Source: JASGCP01 sp965263285
Lineage (GTDB): Bacteria; Bacteroidota; Bacteroidia; Chitinophagales; Chitinophagaceae
Assembly (NCBI GenBank): GCA_965263285.1
Contig: CBDHHD010000004.1
Coordinates: 868,001-932,000 of the forward strand
Direction: 5' to 3'
Length of the DNA: 64,000 nucleotides
Of this stretch, positions 40,101-47,200 are shown in pieces (position 1 is the first letter of the stretch; each line of letters begins with the position of its first letter). Below the pieces are notes generated by a model, which worked only from the letters and a program-made list of their open reading frames with translations, did not search any database and was not told the origin of the DNA. The position numbers were made by a program, and so were the translations under genes.

Positions 40101-41166
40101 CATTGTCTTGTTGCACTAGCGCTACTGGCCTATTTAATCTATGAATATCCCCTGCATCTATCATCCAATAAGTAGGGGTATAGGCAGGAATAACTTCTTC
40201 TCCTATTACTAATGTCTTTTTAATTTCCTTAAAAAATCCTTTTGTATCCTCCAGCAAGCATAAAAAACTCTTTGTACGAGTAATACAAAAAGGAATAAAA
40301 ATATTATTAACTCCTTGTATATACGCCTTACTATTTAAAAGGTAGGGCAAAGAAAACAATAATTTAGAGGGAGCTTCATATAAATGTTTATAAAAAAGAA
40401 CAGACAAAGTCGTTATATAAATAATATAGTCTGTTACAACACGCTGTTTCGCTAATCTTGCCACTCCCATAACATATTCAAGAGGAACAGAATAGTATCT
40501 AAAAATTTTATTTTCTTTATTATATTTATATGCCCCTTGAGGTAGCTTTAAAAAGTCTAAAGATATACTCTCTCCTCCCTCTAATTTCTCTCTCCAAAAA
40601 TTCATTAAAATCTCACGATGTGTTTCTAACATCCCTTTAACTTTCCTTACAAAAAGAAGATTTTCTTGTTGTTGAGTTTTGATTGAAATCGAATATCTAA
40701 AATGAATATCATTATAATAATTTGAAAGTAACCGAACAAACTCATATATAATCATCCCACCGCTGATAAGATGATGACACACAAACAAAATACAATATTT
40801 ATCTATTCCTTTTTTAATAACACACAGTCTTGTTAAGCTACTTTTATTCGTTAAATCAAATGGCTTTCTAATCAAACTCTTTATTTCATCAAATGACAAA
40901 GCTTGATCAATATACTCTATAGAACTAGATCGATTATCAAATGAAGCTAATAAAATTTTACCTTGTTCTTTTGAAACATATAGGTGATAATATAAAAAAT
41001 CCCTCACTATTCTTTTCCACGCCAAGGATAATCTTTCTATATCTAAAAAACCATGGATTTCCTGTAAAAAGAATACATTATAGCCTAATGGATCTAATTC
41101 CCACTCATAAAAAAACAACTCTTGATAAGGTGATAGTAGAAGGCTATTATCTAAATCAAGATGCAT
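20545..41166 (-). CDS. Hybrid NRPS/PKS gene C: four NRPS modules, three with E, then KS-AT-ACP-TE (6873 aa)
   Basis: Order: C*-A1-PCP-E, C-A2-PCP-E, C-A3-PCP-E, C-A4-PCP, KS-AT-ACP-TE. A3 motifs lie near residues 613, 2127, 3640 and 5151; carrier GGDS/GGNS near 1010, 2523, 4034 and 5545; E-domain HHLIIDAVSW near 1205, 2717 and 4229; downstream C-domain HHAISDG near 1647, 3159 and 4670; KS Cys near 5777; AT GHSLGE near 6237; ACP GGTSL near 6563; TE GSSMGG near 6714. Pocket codes: A1 D-A-F-L-L-G-G-T-F (aliphatic, Val-like), A2 and A4 D-V-S-Y-I-A-Y-I-Y (unassigned), A3 D-A-W-L-F-G-A-V-M (close to a known Leu code). Residues 1-3 should be D-configured. The PKS module has no reductive domains, so the chain should end as a beta-keto acyl tetrapeptide. 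The first C domain carries HHLISGG. Modules repeat every 4.54 kb. The gene lies 75 bp after gene D and has its own promoter motif. Confidence 0.97.
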   Translation of the reverse strand: MHLDLDNSLLLSPYQELFFYEWELDPLGYNVFFLQEIHGFLDIERLSLAWKRIVRDFLYYHLYVSKEQGKILLASFDNRSSSIEYIDQALSFDEIKSLIRKPFDLTNKSSLTRLCVIKKGIDKYCILFVCHHLISGGMIIYEFVRLLSNYYNDIHFRYSISIKTQQQENLLFVRKVKGMLETHREILMNFWREKLEGGESISLDFLKLPQGAYKYNKENKIFRYYSVPLEYVMGVARLAKQRVVTDYIIYITTLSVLFYKHLYEAPSKLLFSLPYLLNSKAYIQGVNNIFIPFCITRTKSFLCLLEDTKGFFKEIKKTLVIGEEVIPAYTPTYWMIDAGDIHRLNRPVALVQQDNVSKLLFSFDGTSKGEWQYDTFESTMFSDRLTINMQRVGEQGIRFFVECKETGINEQLMDVFFERYFKLLGDVLLDATKTIGEYNILTDKEYQYLLYDYNKTERDYPKDKTIHQLFEEQVERTPNNIAVVFEEKQLTYQELNDKANQLANYLHHNYQTKADDIICLLLERSEWMIIAILGVLKSGAAYCPISPEYPEERILFILQDTQSKCLITNCKLKIENVQFVILNLTDEQFLKELYSFTIHHLPFTIHSHALAYIIYTSGTTGNPKGVMVDHSNVVSLVKGVDYVKLDSHSFTIQLSNICFDAFTFELWGMLLNGGKIYVPKDIKNMLEVQIFKSYCVEHNINTLLLTKTLFEVLYLQDNTLFKHLTYLLVGGEALNPILIQQLMCANGPQFFINGYGPTENTTFSLTYTCNKNNKNQNIPIGKPLNNRTAFVVSNDNTLLPIGSMGELYLGGDGLSRGYLNRPELTAERFIKNPFQTEEEKKKNINSRLYKTGDLVRMLSDGNIEYIGRNDFQVKIRSYRIELGEIENRIQGFQDYRIIEQAVVLVNEKGDNKYLVGYFVAKEQVDVEELISYLSKQLPEYMVPTVLVQIEQMPLTVNGKLDRKALLAIEYNLADSKEYKAPTNELEQQLLSIWEKLLGNNSIGVQDDFFRVGGDSIKSIQLSSRVRSELGRELSVKDVFEHRTIERMVSHVLSSHQIKVYLSEQGKLSGELNLLPIQQYFFELKLTNEHHYNQSFLIETPELEIEKLKIAIEKVVEQHDAFRLTYRKDAEGNIIQYYDSKKEAIPLDVLDISEWNVQEGTVVFEEKLKRQYTSWQNSFNIYEGKTYQMAYIWGYKNKTARIFIAAHHLIIDAVSWRILLEDIETVYAGKKLLAKRTSYRQWVNIGKDYVAHYPNELSYWEGVEKKVQENIAKLSSKITIQEEDYITTIAIDSDITNYLLLSANQVFHTEINDLLLTALARALGKLFDEQEVSILLEGHGRESLQDDIDISKTMGWFTSIVPIHLPIYDNVQESIIEVKEELRRIPNKGIGYGFIRGYKHLPKISFNYLGVFKKEEQQDWFLTNESSGMSVSNKNKSNLWLDINGGVGANGVLGFSIRGRLTKEYIDNLSIYFKQEMIVITNYIQSVNRSYLTPSDTHYILSKDLLNRLQIDNEIQAIYVANSLQAGFIYHYLSKSEGDDAYKVQLLWKYKSQVNKDYFIQSWQQALDRYPGLRVRFNWEEEIVQIIDKKITLDYRFRDIQDKRNKEKAIETIRIEDRKEDYDLAKGNLLRVYLIQVDKEEFVVLYSNHHAISDGWSNPNLLNYIHEVYNSLINQNTPVELLEDQAYLRAQEYLQVKSKKDTHDKWWVDYLSGVERTIEVRGLRKQEANGINLLDYKFIQEPISKGVKIRDKEYRALSSFIKQEGLTWSNLIMWCWSKALSIYDNRHENIIGITLSGRGLPINDIEQSVGLYINTLPLVVRHSSNESILNILKNIQKDTEQLNQLTHTHLSSLHSNASDRLFATMVVYENYPIPTNKDNQEANTLMPIFLSSVEKIDYPLTVLAYEKDSVLSVEIKYAGELFEEKQIERLLKLMSLLLQQIPIGYNKLEQELILIDNEEYNYLVYDYNKTEREYPKDKTIHQLFEEQVARTPNNIAVVFDDKQLTYHELNSKANQLANYLYHNYNTKADDIICLLLERSEWMIIAILGVLKSGAAYCPISPEYPEERILFILQDTQPKCLITNCKLKIENVQFPIVNLTDEQFLKKLYSLTINHLPLTISSRSLAYIIYTSGTTGNPKGVMVEHKNVVNLLYATAYILYPINQTYLRASAFTSYQFDVSVSEFLSPLVQGGELHIFNELAIRNISFLSQYIIEKSINYLYIPPVLLSQLPQHIYPELKHIIYAGEPCNRNIANDCSKNYFLFNYYGPTEATIYALGKQINIDEVEQIGKPIYNIKIYLLNTKLQVVPIGSIGELYIGGDGVARGYLNRPELTAERFIQNPFQTEEDKKKDRNSKLYKTGDLVRMLLDGNIEYIGRNDFQVKIRGYRIELGEIEIMIQGFQTRIEGLKDEQLIEQAVVLVNKKAENKYLVGYFVAKEQVDVEELRSYLSKQLPDYMVPTGLLQIEQMPLTVNGKLDRKALLTMEYNLTDSKEYKAPKNELEQQLLSIWEKLLGNNSIGVQDDFFRVGGDSIKSIQLSSRVRSELGKELSVKDVFEHRTIERIVAHVLSNHQIKVYLSEQGKLSGELNLLPIQQYFFELKLTNEHHYNQSFLIETLELEIEKLKMAIEKVVEHHDAFRLTYRKDTDENIIQYYDSEKELVPLEILDIREWNEQEGISVFEEKLKRQYTSWQDSFNIYESKTYQIAYIHGYKNKTARIFIAAHHLIIDAVSWRILLEDIETVYKGKKLLAKRTSYRQWVNIGKDYVAHYPNELSYWEGVEKKVQENIAKLSSKITIQEEIYFTTIAIDSDITNYLLLSANQVFHTEVNDLLLTALARALGKLFNEQEISILLEGHGRESLQDDIDISKTMGWFTSIVPIHLPIHDDVQESIIEVKEELRRIPNKGIGYGFIRGYKHLPKISFNYLGVFKKEEQQDWFLTNESSGMSVSNKNKSNLWLDINGGVGANGVLGFSIRGRLTKEYIDNLSIYFKQEMIVITNYIQSVNRSYLTTSDTNYILSKDLLNRLQRENEIQAIYVANSLQAGFIYHYLSKSEGDDAYKVQLLWKYKSQVNEDYFIQSWQQALDRYPGLRVRFNWEEEIVQIIDKKVTLDYQFRDIQDKRNKEKAIETIRIADRKEDYDLAKGNLLRVYLIQVDKEEFVVLYSNHHAISDGWSNPNLLNYIHEVYNSLINQNTPVELLEEQAYLRTQEYLQVKSKNNTHDRWWVDYLSGVERTIDVRGLRKQEANGINLLDYKFIQEPISKGVKIRDKEYRALSSFIKQEGLTWSNLIMWCWSKALSIYDNRHENIIGITLSGRGLPINDIEQSVGLYINTLPLVVRHDSNESILNILKNIQKDTEQLNQLTHTHLSGLHSNASDRLFATMVVYENYPIPTNKDNQEANTLMPIFLSSVEKTDYPLTILAYEKDSVLSVEIKYAGELFEEKQIERLLKLMSLLLQQIPICYNKLEQELILIDNEEYNYLIYDYNKTEKEYPKDKTIHQLFEEQVVRTPNNIAVVFEEKQLTYQELNNKANQLAHYLHNNYQTKADDIICLLLKRSEWMIISILGVLKSGAAYCPISPEYPEERILFILQDTQPKCLITNCKLQIENVQFLIVNLMDEEFLKVLASLTINHLSLTINSHSLAYIIYTSGTTGNPKGVMVTHQSVSNLVYHHKNIFDDLFSTTIHFLGYSNYIFDASVWEYYTALLLGYSLYLISDDIRKSNDLLLSFIRQNNIEIALLPPIIVEQLDIINLRILFVGGDRITNLITCKHRTGILINAFGPTEYCVMGSTHIYIDEFDISLHIGKPITNTKYYVLNPTHKPLPMGAIGELYIGGDGVARGYLNRPELTAERFIKNPFQTEEEKKQNKNERIYKTGDLVRMLPDGNIEYIGRNDFQVKIRGYRIELEEIENRIQGFQIRIQGFQDFRMIEQAVVLVNEKGDNRYLVGYFVAKEQVDVEELRSYLSKQLPEYMVPTGLLQIEQMPLTVNGKLDRKALLAIEYNLADSKEYKAPTNELEQQLLSIWEKLLGNNSIGVQDDFFRVGGDSIKSIQLSSRVRSELGRELSVKDVFEHRTIERMVSHVLSSHQIKVYLSEQGKLSGELNLLPIQQYFFELKLTNEHHYNQSFLIETPELEIEKLKIAIEKVVEQHDAFRLTYRKDAEGNIIQYYDSKKEAIPLDVLDISEWNVQEGTVVFEEKLKRQYTSWQDSFNIYEGKTYQMAYIWGYKNKTARIFIAAHHLIIDAVSWRILLEDIETVYAGKKLLAKRTSYRQWVNIGKDYVAHYPNELSYWEGVEKKVQENIAKLSSKITIQEEDYITTIAIDSDIINYLLLSANQVFHTEVNDLLLTALARALGKLFNEQEISILLEGHGRESLQDDIDISKTMGWFTSIVPIHLPIYDNVQESIIEVKEELRRIPNKGIGYGFIRGYKHLPKISFNYLGVFKKEEKQDWFLTNESSGMSVSNKNKSNLWLDINGGVFKNGILEFSIRGRLTKEYIDNLSIYFKQEMIVITNYIQSVNRSYLTPSDTHSIVSKDLLNRLQIDNEIQAIYVANSLQAGFIYHYLSKSEGDDAYKVQLLWKYKSQVNEDYFIQSWQQALDRYPGLRVRFNWEEEIVQIIDKKITLDYRFRDIQDKRNKEKAIETICIEDRKEDYDLAKGNLLRVYLIQVDKEEFVVLYSNHHAISDGWSNPNLLNYIHEVYNSLINQNTPVELLEDQAYLRAQEYLQLQSKKDIYSKSWVDYLSGVERTIDVRGLRKQEANGINLLDYKFIQEPISKGVKIRDKEYRALSSFIKQEGLTWSNLIMWCWSKALSVYDNRNDNIIGITLSGRGLPINDIEQSVGLYINTLPLVVRHDSNESILNILKNIQKDTEQLNQLTHTHLSSLHSNASDRLFATMVVYENYPIPTNKDNQEANTLMPIFLSSVEKTDYPLTVLAYEKDSVLSVEIKYAGELFEEKQIERLLKLMSLLLQQIPICYNKLEQELRLIDNEEYHYLVYDYNKTEKEFPKDKTIHQLFEEQVARTPNNIAVVFEEKQLTYQELNSKANQLAHYLHHHYNTKIDDIICLLLERSEWMIIVILGVLKSGAAYCPISPEYPEERVLFILQDTQPKCLITNCKLKIENVQFLIVNLIDEELLKVLYSLTINHLPLIISPHALAYIIYTSGTTGNPKGVMVEHKNVVNLLYATAYILYPINQTYLRATAFTSYQFDVSVSEFLSPLVQGGELHIFNDLAIRNITFLSQYVIEKSINYLYIPPVLLSQLPQHIYPELKHIIYAGEPCNRNIANDWSKNYLLFNYYGPTESTIYALGKQINIDEVEQIGKPIYNIKAYLLNTKLQVVPIGSIGELYIGGDGVARGYLNRPELTAERFIKNPFQTEEEKKQNKNERIYKTGDLVRMLSDGNIEYIGRNDFQVKIRGYRIELGEIEIRIQGFQTRIEGLKDEQVIEQAVVLVNDKGDNKYLVGYFVAKEQVDIEELRSHLSKQLPEYMVPIGLVQIEQMPLTVNGKLDRKYLLDIQYHTAKELIVPHTTIEKELRAIWAKILDIEEEDISISDSFFRLGGNSILMIRVLTNIKRQYPDVVVNMPDLFTYPTIVALSSFIEGEIKKKVERDTIQVYCRKQIEQEDIAVIAMSGEFSQVGDLEKLWEVLEKKQETAKRYTMEECESLGIPKSVYAHSDFVPISNAMGFSSAYWDALFFKQTPQTARWLHPNIRKLVEHAWLCLDSTGYTVGREKRNIGVYAGVSNDTNYIVDFLSREDKSTFWEFSSLHASAATQVSYMLNLRGVALTVQTACSTGLVVVDTACIALQHGYCDMAIAGASRIDVQKRVGYMYSEGSIYSKDGYCKTFDEGSSGTIGGNGVGVVLLKRLSDAKRDGDKVLAVIKSAASNNDGSNKVSYTAPSVQGQSVCIAEAHLYSKTTLEDLDYIECHGTATALGDPIEVEGLYQAIEGVREIRKENHGVKKILLGSVKANIGHTDTTAGMVGLIKVLLMLQKEMIPGQPNFEKINPHIAIEKTCFEVSKHNRPWIRKEKGLRTAGVSSFGIGGTNVHLVVQESDQVKEECMNMDDYQDVSVPYLFVMSAESTKSLDLYQEALQKYIAGGGDKSLRDMSYSLLERKEVFRYRRYIVASSAATLQQQLSLPLPTSKIQEKEVVPNFVFLFDGQGSWYPNAGYEWYRDNAVFRQAVDRCLEITQLYYDFDYREVLYPSYYSSSKKREVKGMDYIHASIFILGYGMASVLKSDGIEANAIMGHSLGELIGAVWSGLWTLEDGLGLIIERSRLMEAMPDGILLSVQGSKDLYEGYSKREEIELVIENSCKSFVVLGSQVSLEAFRIYCKEKEVEGRFIEVGKQVHSKKMSRAGELLSKEVTKRKVRKLDIRLMSCINGDWLSEKRAKSGVYWGDQMCSKVAFSKGIDRVLLEMPEAVFIEIGAGSGLCSFIQDTNAKAKVLSLLPSRLQREQGKEDVAKVFNRLEIWGMLWSLGVKVSWSELHLERVGEPKWVDVPVYCFDKQLYVMYEQEIVGLHADSSIDMLVKSREQGVLEEQRGYYSLEEEVKQVYQLVLGYEEISEVDSFSKMGGTSLRLIQLLTKIKNLGYEITMGELLRYDSIDKLSKYLELEKERKIVNSDSSKDDNKHTVGSLYRDNILVLLREGSDKSKNIFFFHAVGGTVGGYMNIAQGISEEYNCYGIQNINVYGDQLIEVNKMEELVMIYVTEVLKVNPLTEKYYLAGSSMGGVLAYGVGSMLERMGKLVTVVTFDGWAYYTEAYHNRQRFDEVISMQIKKYKKGLQELNNKEQIDHFLSCAWKLMTCLLGYQIPKTEQLDMVICKASIVEEDRGSEANRDKLCGWRDFCGGNIDNFEIEGATHYNILEVGQNKIIEILNAKIKE
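25180..25675 (-). other. A-domain core with unassigned code D-V-S-Y-I-A-Y-I-Y (gene C module 4)
   Basis: The same core occurs at about 34250-34745 (gene C module 2) and 59760-60245 (gene D module 1). D235 is present, so an alpha-amino acid is expected. The code shares only some positions with Pro codes (D-V-Q-x-I-A-H-V-V), too few for an assignment. Confidence 0.7.
29715..30210 (-). other. A-domain core, Leu-like (gene C module 3)
   Basis: Pocket D-A-W-L-F-G-A-V-M differs at one position from the known Leu code D-A-W-L-Y-G-A-V-M. The nearly identical core is in gene D module 6 (about 42785-43265). Confidence 0.7.
38770..39290 (-). other. A-domain core, Val-like (gene C module 1)
   Basis: Pocket D-A-F-L-L-G-G-T-F resembles the Val code D-A-F-W-I-G-G-T-F with two changes. 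A small aliphatic residue is likely. It is the only copy of this core in the window, yet its flanks match the Ser-type first modules of genes A and B. Confidence 0.55.
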
Positions 41167-41181
41167 ACATAAATTTTAACA

Positions 41182-41215
41182 CAAAGCTAATATAATTATT
41201 TCTCATCTCAACAAA
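41182..41215 (-). promoter_or_regulatory. Bacteroidota-type promoter of gene C
   Basis: TAGCTTTG on the minus strand (41182-41189), with TTG after 19 nt or TTTG after 22 nt (41212-41215), fills most of the 75-bp gap between genes D and C. Gene C may be transcribed from here, by read-through from gene D, or both. Confidence 0.58.
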
Positions 41216-41241
41216 CAATCAAATCTATTTATATCTGCAAT

Positions 41242-44200
41242 TTACAATTCTTTATTTGCATCTTTTAACAATGTTCTTTGCTTAATAACATCTACTATTT
41301 TATCTTCTTTTTTAATGATATCTTGATGACTAACTTGCATTTCTATTACTTCAATGTTTTCTATAGGAACGTATTTATCTACATTATTATAAGGCAATGA
41401 TAATTTGTATTGAAAAAAATCGGCAATTTCATCTTTATCAGATAGCATCGCTTTAAATAAAACACAACGGCTATATATTAGCTTGCCAGTTAATGCATCA
41501 TTATTAAGTTTTTCTTCAATAAATCTATTAGCTAATACTCTTTGCTTATAATCTTCACCTACATTCAAATTATCTAGTAATTCATTTAATGCTTGTTTTC
41601 TAAAACTCAAATTTTTTTTATTTAAGATATTTATTAGCGTTTCATCCATTACAGTAGTGTCTAATAGATAAACAACAATATCTTTAATACCTTGTTGTTC
41701 TAAATGATAAGCCATTTCTAATGCTATCTTGCCTCCTAATGACCAGCCTAATAAAACACAAGGCTCTATTGTTATATTCTTTTTAATTTCATGTAGATAG
41801 TGCTTTGCTAATAGACATATCTCACTCATCTTATTATCTGAAAATAAATTATAATTACCAATGCCATAACATCTATAAGATTCTTGTAATCTATACGCCA
41901 TATTATAATACACCTCTGCACCTGCTCCTCCAGGATGTATCATATAAATTGCTTGTTTAGCAACACTATTGTTTAGCATTAAAATTAAGTCAAATGAAGT
42001 TTTTTTATAATTTGCCTGAACTGCCAATTCTCTAATAGTAGGGTATTTGAAAATATCTGCTACACTTAAAAATGTACCAAACTCCCTATTTAAAATACTT
42101 GCCAATCTAATCGACAAAATACTATTACCCCCAAGTCTAAAAAAGCTATTAGTTACACTTATGGTATTAGACTCAAGCGATAATAGCGTAACAAAAATCT
42201 GTAATATTCGTAATTCTAATTTATTAGCTGGGGCTTGAATATTCTCTCCTACAAAATTAACTTCCATGTTCAACAATATCTTTCTATACAATTTTCCATT
42301 CACCGTTAAAGGCATTTGCTCTATTTGAACCAATCCTGTAGGTACCATGTATTCAGGTAATTGCTTAGAGATATCACTTCTCAATTCTTCTACATCTACC
42401 TGTTCCCTAGCCACAAAATATCCCACTAAATATTTATTATCTGCTTTCTCATTAACCAATACCACCGCTTGTTGAATAACCTCCCCATCCTTCCATTCTA
42501 AAATCCTATTCTCTATCTCTCCTAACTCAATTCGATAGCCTCGTATCTTCACTTGAAAGTCATTTCTACCTATATATTCAATATTTCCATCAGGTAGCAT
42601 TCTAACTAAATCACCTATTTTATATATTCGCTCATTTCTGTTTTGCTTTTTTTCTTCTTCAGCTTGAAAGGGATTTTGAATAAATTTTTCTGCGGTTAGT
42701 TCGAGTCTATTCAAATACCCTCTTGCTAAGCCATCACCTCCAATATATAATTCTCCAATAGCACCCATAGGCAACGGTTTATGTGTGGGATTCAAAACAT
42801 AATATTTTGTATTAGTAATAGGCTTTCCAATATGTAAGGAAATATCAAATTCGTCTATATATATATGAGTACTTCCCATTACACAATATTCTGTAGGACC
42901 AAAAGCATTAATCAATAGTCCTGTTCTATGTTTACAAGTTATCAAGTTTGTTATTCTATCTCCCCCTACAAATAATATTCTTAAGTTAATAATATCTAAT
43001 TGTTCAACAATAATAGGTGGCAACAATGCAATTTCTATATTATTTTGGCGTATAAAAGACAACAATAAATCATTAGACTTTCTAATATCATCAGAAATCA
43101 GATATAAAGAATAACCTAATAGTAATGCTGTATAATATTCCCAAACAGACGCATCAAATATATAATTACTATATCCTAAGAGATGAATAGTTGTACTAAA
43201 TAAATCATCAAATATATTTTTATGGTGATGCACTAAATTACTAACACTTTGATGTGTTACCATTACTCCCTTAGGATTCCCCGTTGTACCTGAGGTGTAA
43301 ATAACATATGCTAACGCATGAGAGTGAATGATTAATGGTAAATGGTTAATGGTTAATGAATATAATTCTTTTAGAAATTGTTCATCTGTTAAATTAACAA
43401 TTGGCAACTCAATATTTTCAATTTTCAATTTGCAATTTGTAATTAAACACTTAGGCTGAGTATCGTGTAAAATAAACAATATCCTCTCTTCTGGATACTC
43501 AGGTGAGATAGGACAATAAGCTGCTCCACTCTTAAGTACTCCTAAAATAGAAATAATCATCCATTCACTTCGCTTTAATAACAAACAAATAATATCATCT
43601 GCTTTAGTATTATAATTATTATGCAAATAATGTGCTAACTGATTAGCTTTACTATTCAACTCTTGATAGGTTAATTGCTTCTCCTCAAATATCACCGCTA
43701 TATTATTCGGCGTTCGTGTTACTTGTTCTTCAAATAGCTGGTGTATGGTTTTGTCTTTGGGGTAGTCTTTTTCTGTTTTGTTATAATCATATACAAGATA
43801 ATTGTATTCTCTATCATCAATAAATCTTATTGAGTTTACACTATTGTCTAACTTATTTTTCGCTATCTGTGTTAAAACCAATTCGTAAGTCTTTACAAAT
43901 CGCTCTATGGTTTCTCTTTTGTATAATGCTATAGCATAGTTAAAATAGATTTGCAATCCATCCTTTACTTCTGACACCATCGTAGTAATATCAAATTTCG
44001 CTGGTATTGTATTTATCCTGTCACTTTGATAAAACTTAAAAAATGTTGTATCGTCACCACCAAAATTTTGTACTCCAAACATAATTTGAAAAATCGGATG
44101 GCGACTCGTATCTCGTTCTACTCGCAATTCCTCTACTAATTGCTCAAAAGGAATATCCTGATTATTTTGCCCTTGCACAACAATTGTATTTACTTTTTTA

Positions 44201-47200
44201 ATATATTCTTTCAAAGTATCTTTAAAATCTATGTGCACTCTCAAAGCTAAGCTATTTACAAAAAAACCAATCATCTCTTCCGTACCTGCATAATGCCTAT
44301 TTGCAAAGGGAGATCCTACTACAATATCTTGCTCATTGCTATAGGCAGACAAAAATAGATAATAACCAGATAACAAAACGCTATATAGACTTGCATTTAA
44401 TTCTTTAGCTACCGTTTTTACATTTTGACTAGTTTCTTTTGATAACAAAGCAATAATAGCATCTCCCTCATAGTTAATTTCTAAAGGACGAGAAAAATCA
44501 ATAGGCAAATGACTATTATTATATCCATCTAATTGTCCTTTCCAATAATTAAGCTCTTTCTCGTATCGTCCGCCTTGTAAAAATTTCCTTTGCCATAAAG
44601 CATAATCCTTATATTGTATGTTTGTTGTATGTGTTAGTTGCTTTTGATTAACCAATAATTGATATGCATGATAAACTTCTTTTTGAAACACCTCTACAGA
44701 CCATCCATCAAAAACTATATGATGAACCACTATCGTTAATACGATTGTATCATATTTCTTTTTAGGTATAAAAAACCTTATCTGTATAGGCAATTCCTTA
44801 TCTAATTGAAACGAATAGCTTATTACACTTAATATCTTTTCCTCTACATCACTCTTGCTACTATAGATTTCTTCTTGTATTAGATTGTCTGATATAGTCT
44901 TAACTGACTGATATGTTATTCCATTTTCATTTTCTTCAATAATCGTCCGTAGAATCTCATGCTTCTCTACTACAAATAGCAATGATTCTTTTAGCTTCTC
45001 TTTATCTACTTCCTTGTTCAATTCAAACACCATTGGTATATTATACACTGCACTATTAGCTTTGTCATACTGATAGATAAACCATAACCTATTTTGCGCG
45101 TATGACAATACTTGCTCCTCTTCACTATTAAAAGATTGTTTTTGTACAGCTATTATTTCTATATTATCTTCTAACAAGTACTCAACTAACTGACGAATAG
45201 TATTTCTTTCAAAAATAATTCTAACAGAAAAAGAAGTGTTAAACTCCTTATTTATTAGATTCATTAAACGAATACTCAAAATACTATTCCCGCCTAATCT
45301 AAAAAAAGATTGCGTTACACTTAACTCCGACTCAGATATTTTCAATAAGTTTGACCATATCTTTAGCAATCGTTCTTCTGTGTTGTTCTTTGGCACTTCT
45401 ATAACTTCATCAGTTATTTTATATTCAATATTTAACAATGCTTTTCTATCCAACTTGCCATTCACTGTTAAAGGCATTTGTTCTATTTGTACTAATCCTG
45501 TAGGTGCCATATATTCGGGCAATTGTTTAGAGAGATAACTTCTTAATTCGTCCACATTCACTTGCTCCTTAGCCACAAAATACCCCACTAAATATTTATT
45601 ATCTCCTTTCTCATTAACCAATACCACGACTTGTTCAATAACTTGTTTATCCTTTAATCCTTCAATCCTAGTCTGAAATCCTTGAATCCTATTCTCTATC
45701 TCTCCCAATTCAATTCTATAGCCCCTTATCTTCACTTGAAAGTCATTTCTCACTATATATTCAATATTGCCATCGGGTAGCATTCGCACTACATCTCCTG
45801 TTTTATATAGTCTACTATTTCTATTTTTCTTTTTATCTTCTTCAGTTTGAAAAGGATTTTTAATAAATTTTTCTGCAGTTAATTCATGTCTATTCAAATA
45901 CCCTCTTGCTACGCCATCACCTCCAATATACAATTCACCCATAGATCCTATGGGTAATAATTGCAAATTATTATTTAATATATATCCATTTATATTATGT
46001 GTAAACTTTCCCAAAGAAAAAAAATCTGGCAATTTGTTTTTATCTATCAGCATTGATAAACAACCAATTGTGGCTTCTGTAGGACCATAGTGATGAATAA
46101 TTTCATAAGGCAATGACAACAATCTATTTCTTAATATAAGATTGGCACTTTCTCCACCAACAATTATTTTTCGTAAACAAATCCTCTCTTTCCATTCATC
46201 ATTTAATAGCTCATCAACTAACCATTCTAAATAACTCGGCGTTACTTTTATTAATTCAATTTTGTTGTCAATTAAATAGTTTACATAAATAACTATATCT
46301 CGCTTTCTATCTTGCGAGGCAATAACGACTTTCTTTCCTTCCACAAGAGGAGTAAAAAGCACTTGTGCAAGTGCATCAAAGAAATATTCTATAGATGCAT
46401 CTATATTATTTACTCCTAAAAAATAATCATTTACTTTCATCCAAAAAAGATAATTCACTACATTTCTATGCTCCACCATCACTCCCTTAGGATTTCCCGT
46501 TGTCCCCGAAGTATAGATAATATACGCTAACGCATGAGAGTTAATGGTTAATGGTAAATGGTTAATGGTTAATGAATATAATCCTTTTAGAAATTGTTCA
46601 TCTGTTACATTAACAATTGCAAACTGAACATGTTCAATTTTCAATTTGCAATTTGTAATTAAACACTTAGGTTGAGTATCTTGTAAAATAAACAATATCC
46701 GCTCTTCAGGGTATTCAGGAGAGATAGGACAATAAGCAGCTCCACTCTTAAGCACTCCTAAGATGGCAATAATCATCCATTCGCTACGTTCTAATAACAA
46801 ACAAATAATATCATCTGCTTGAGTATGATAGTTATTGTGTAAATAATTTGCCAATTGATTAGCTTTGTTGTTTAGCTCCTGGTAGGTTAATTGCTTCTCC
46901 TCAAATACCACCGCTATGTTATTCGGCGTTCTTTCTACTTGCTCTTCAAATAACTGATGTATGGTTTTGTCTTTGGGATATTCTCTTTCGGTTTTGTTGT
47001 ATTCATATATAAGATAATTGTATTCTTCATTATTAACAAATCTTATAGATTTCAAATCGTTATCTAATCTATCTCTCACAATCTGCGTTAGAATCAATTC
47101 ATAAGTCTTAACAAATCTATCTATTGTTTCTCTTTTATAGAGTGCTGTAGCATAGTTAAAACAAATTTGTAACCCATCATTTCTTTCCGATACCATCGTG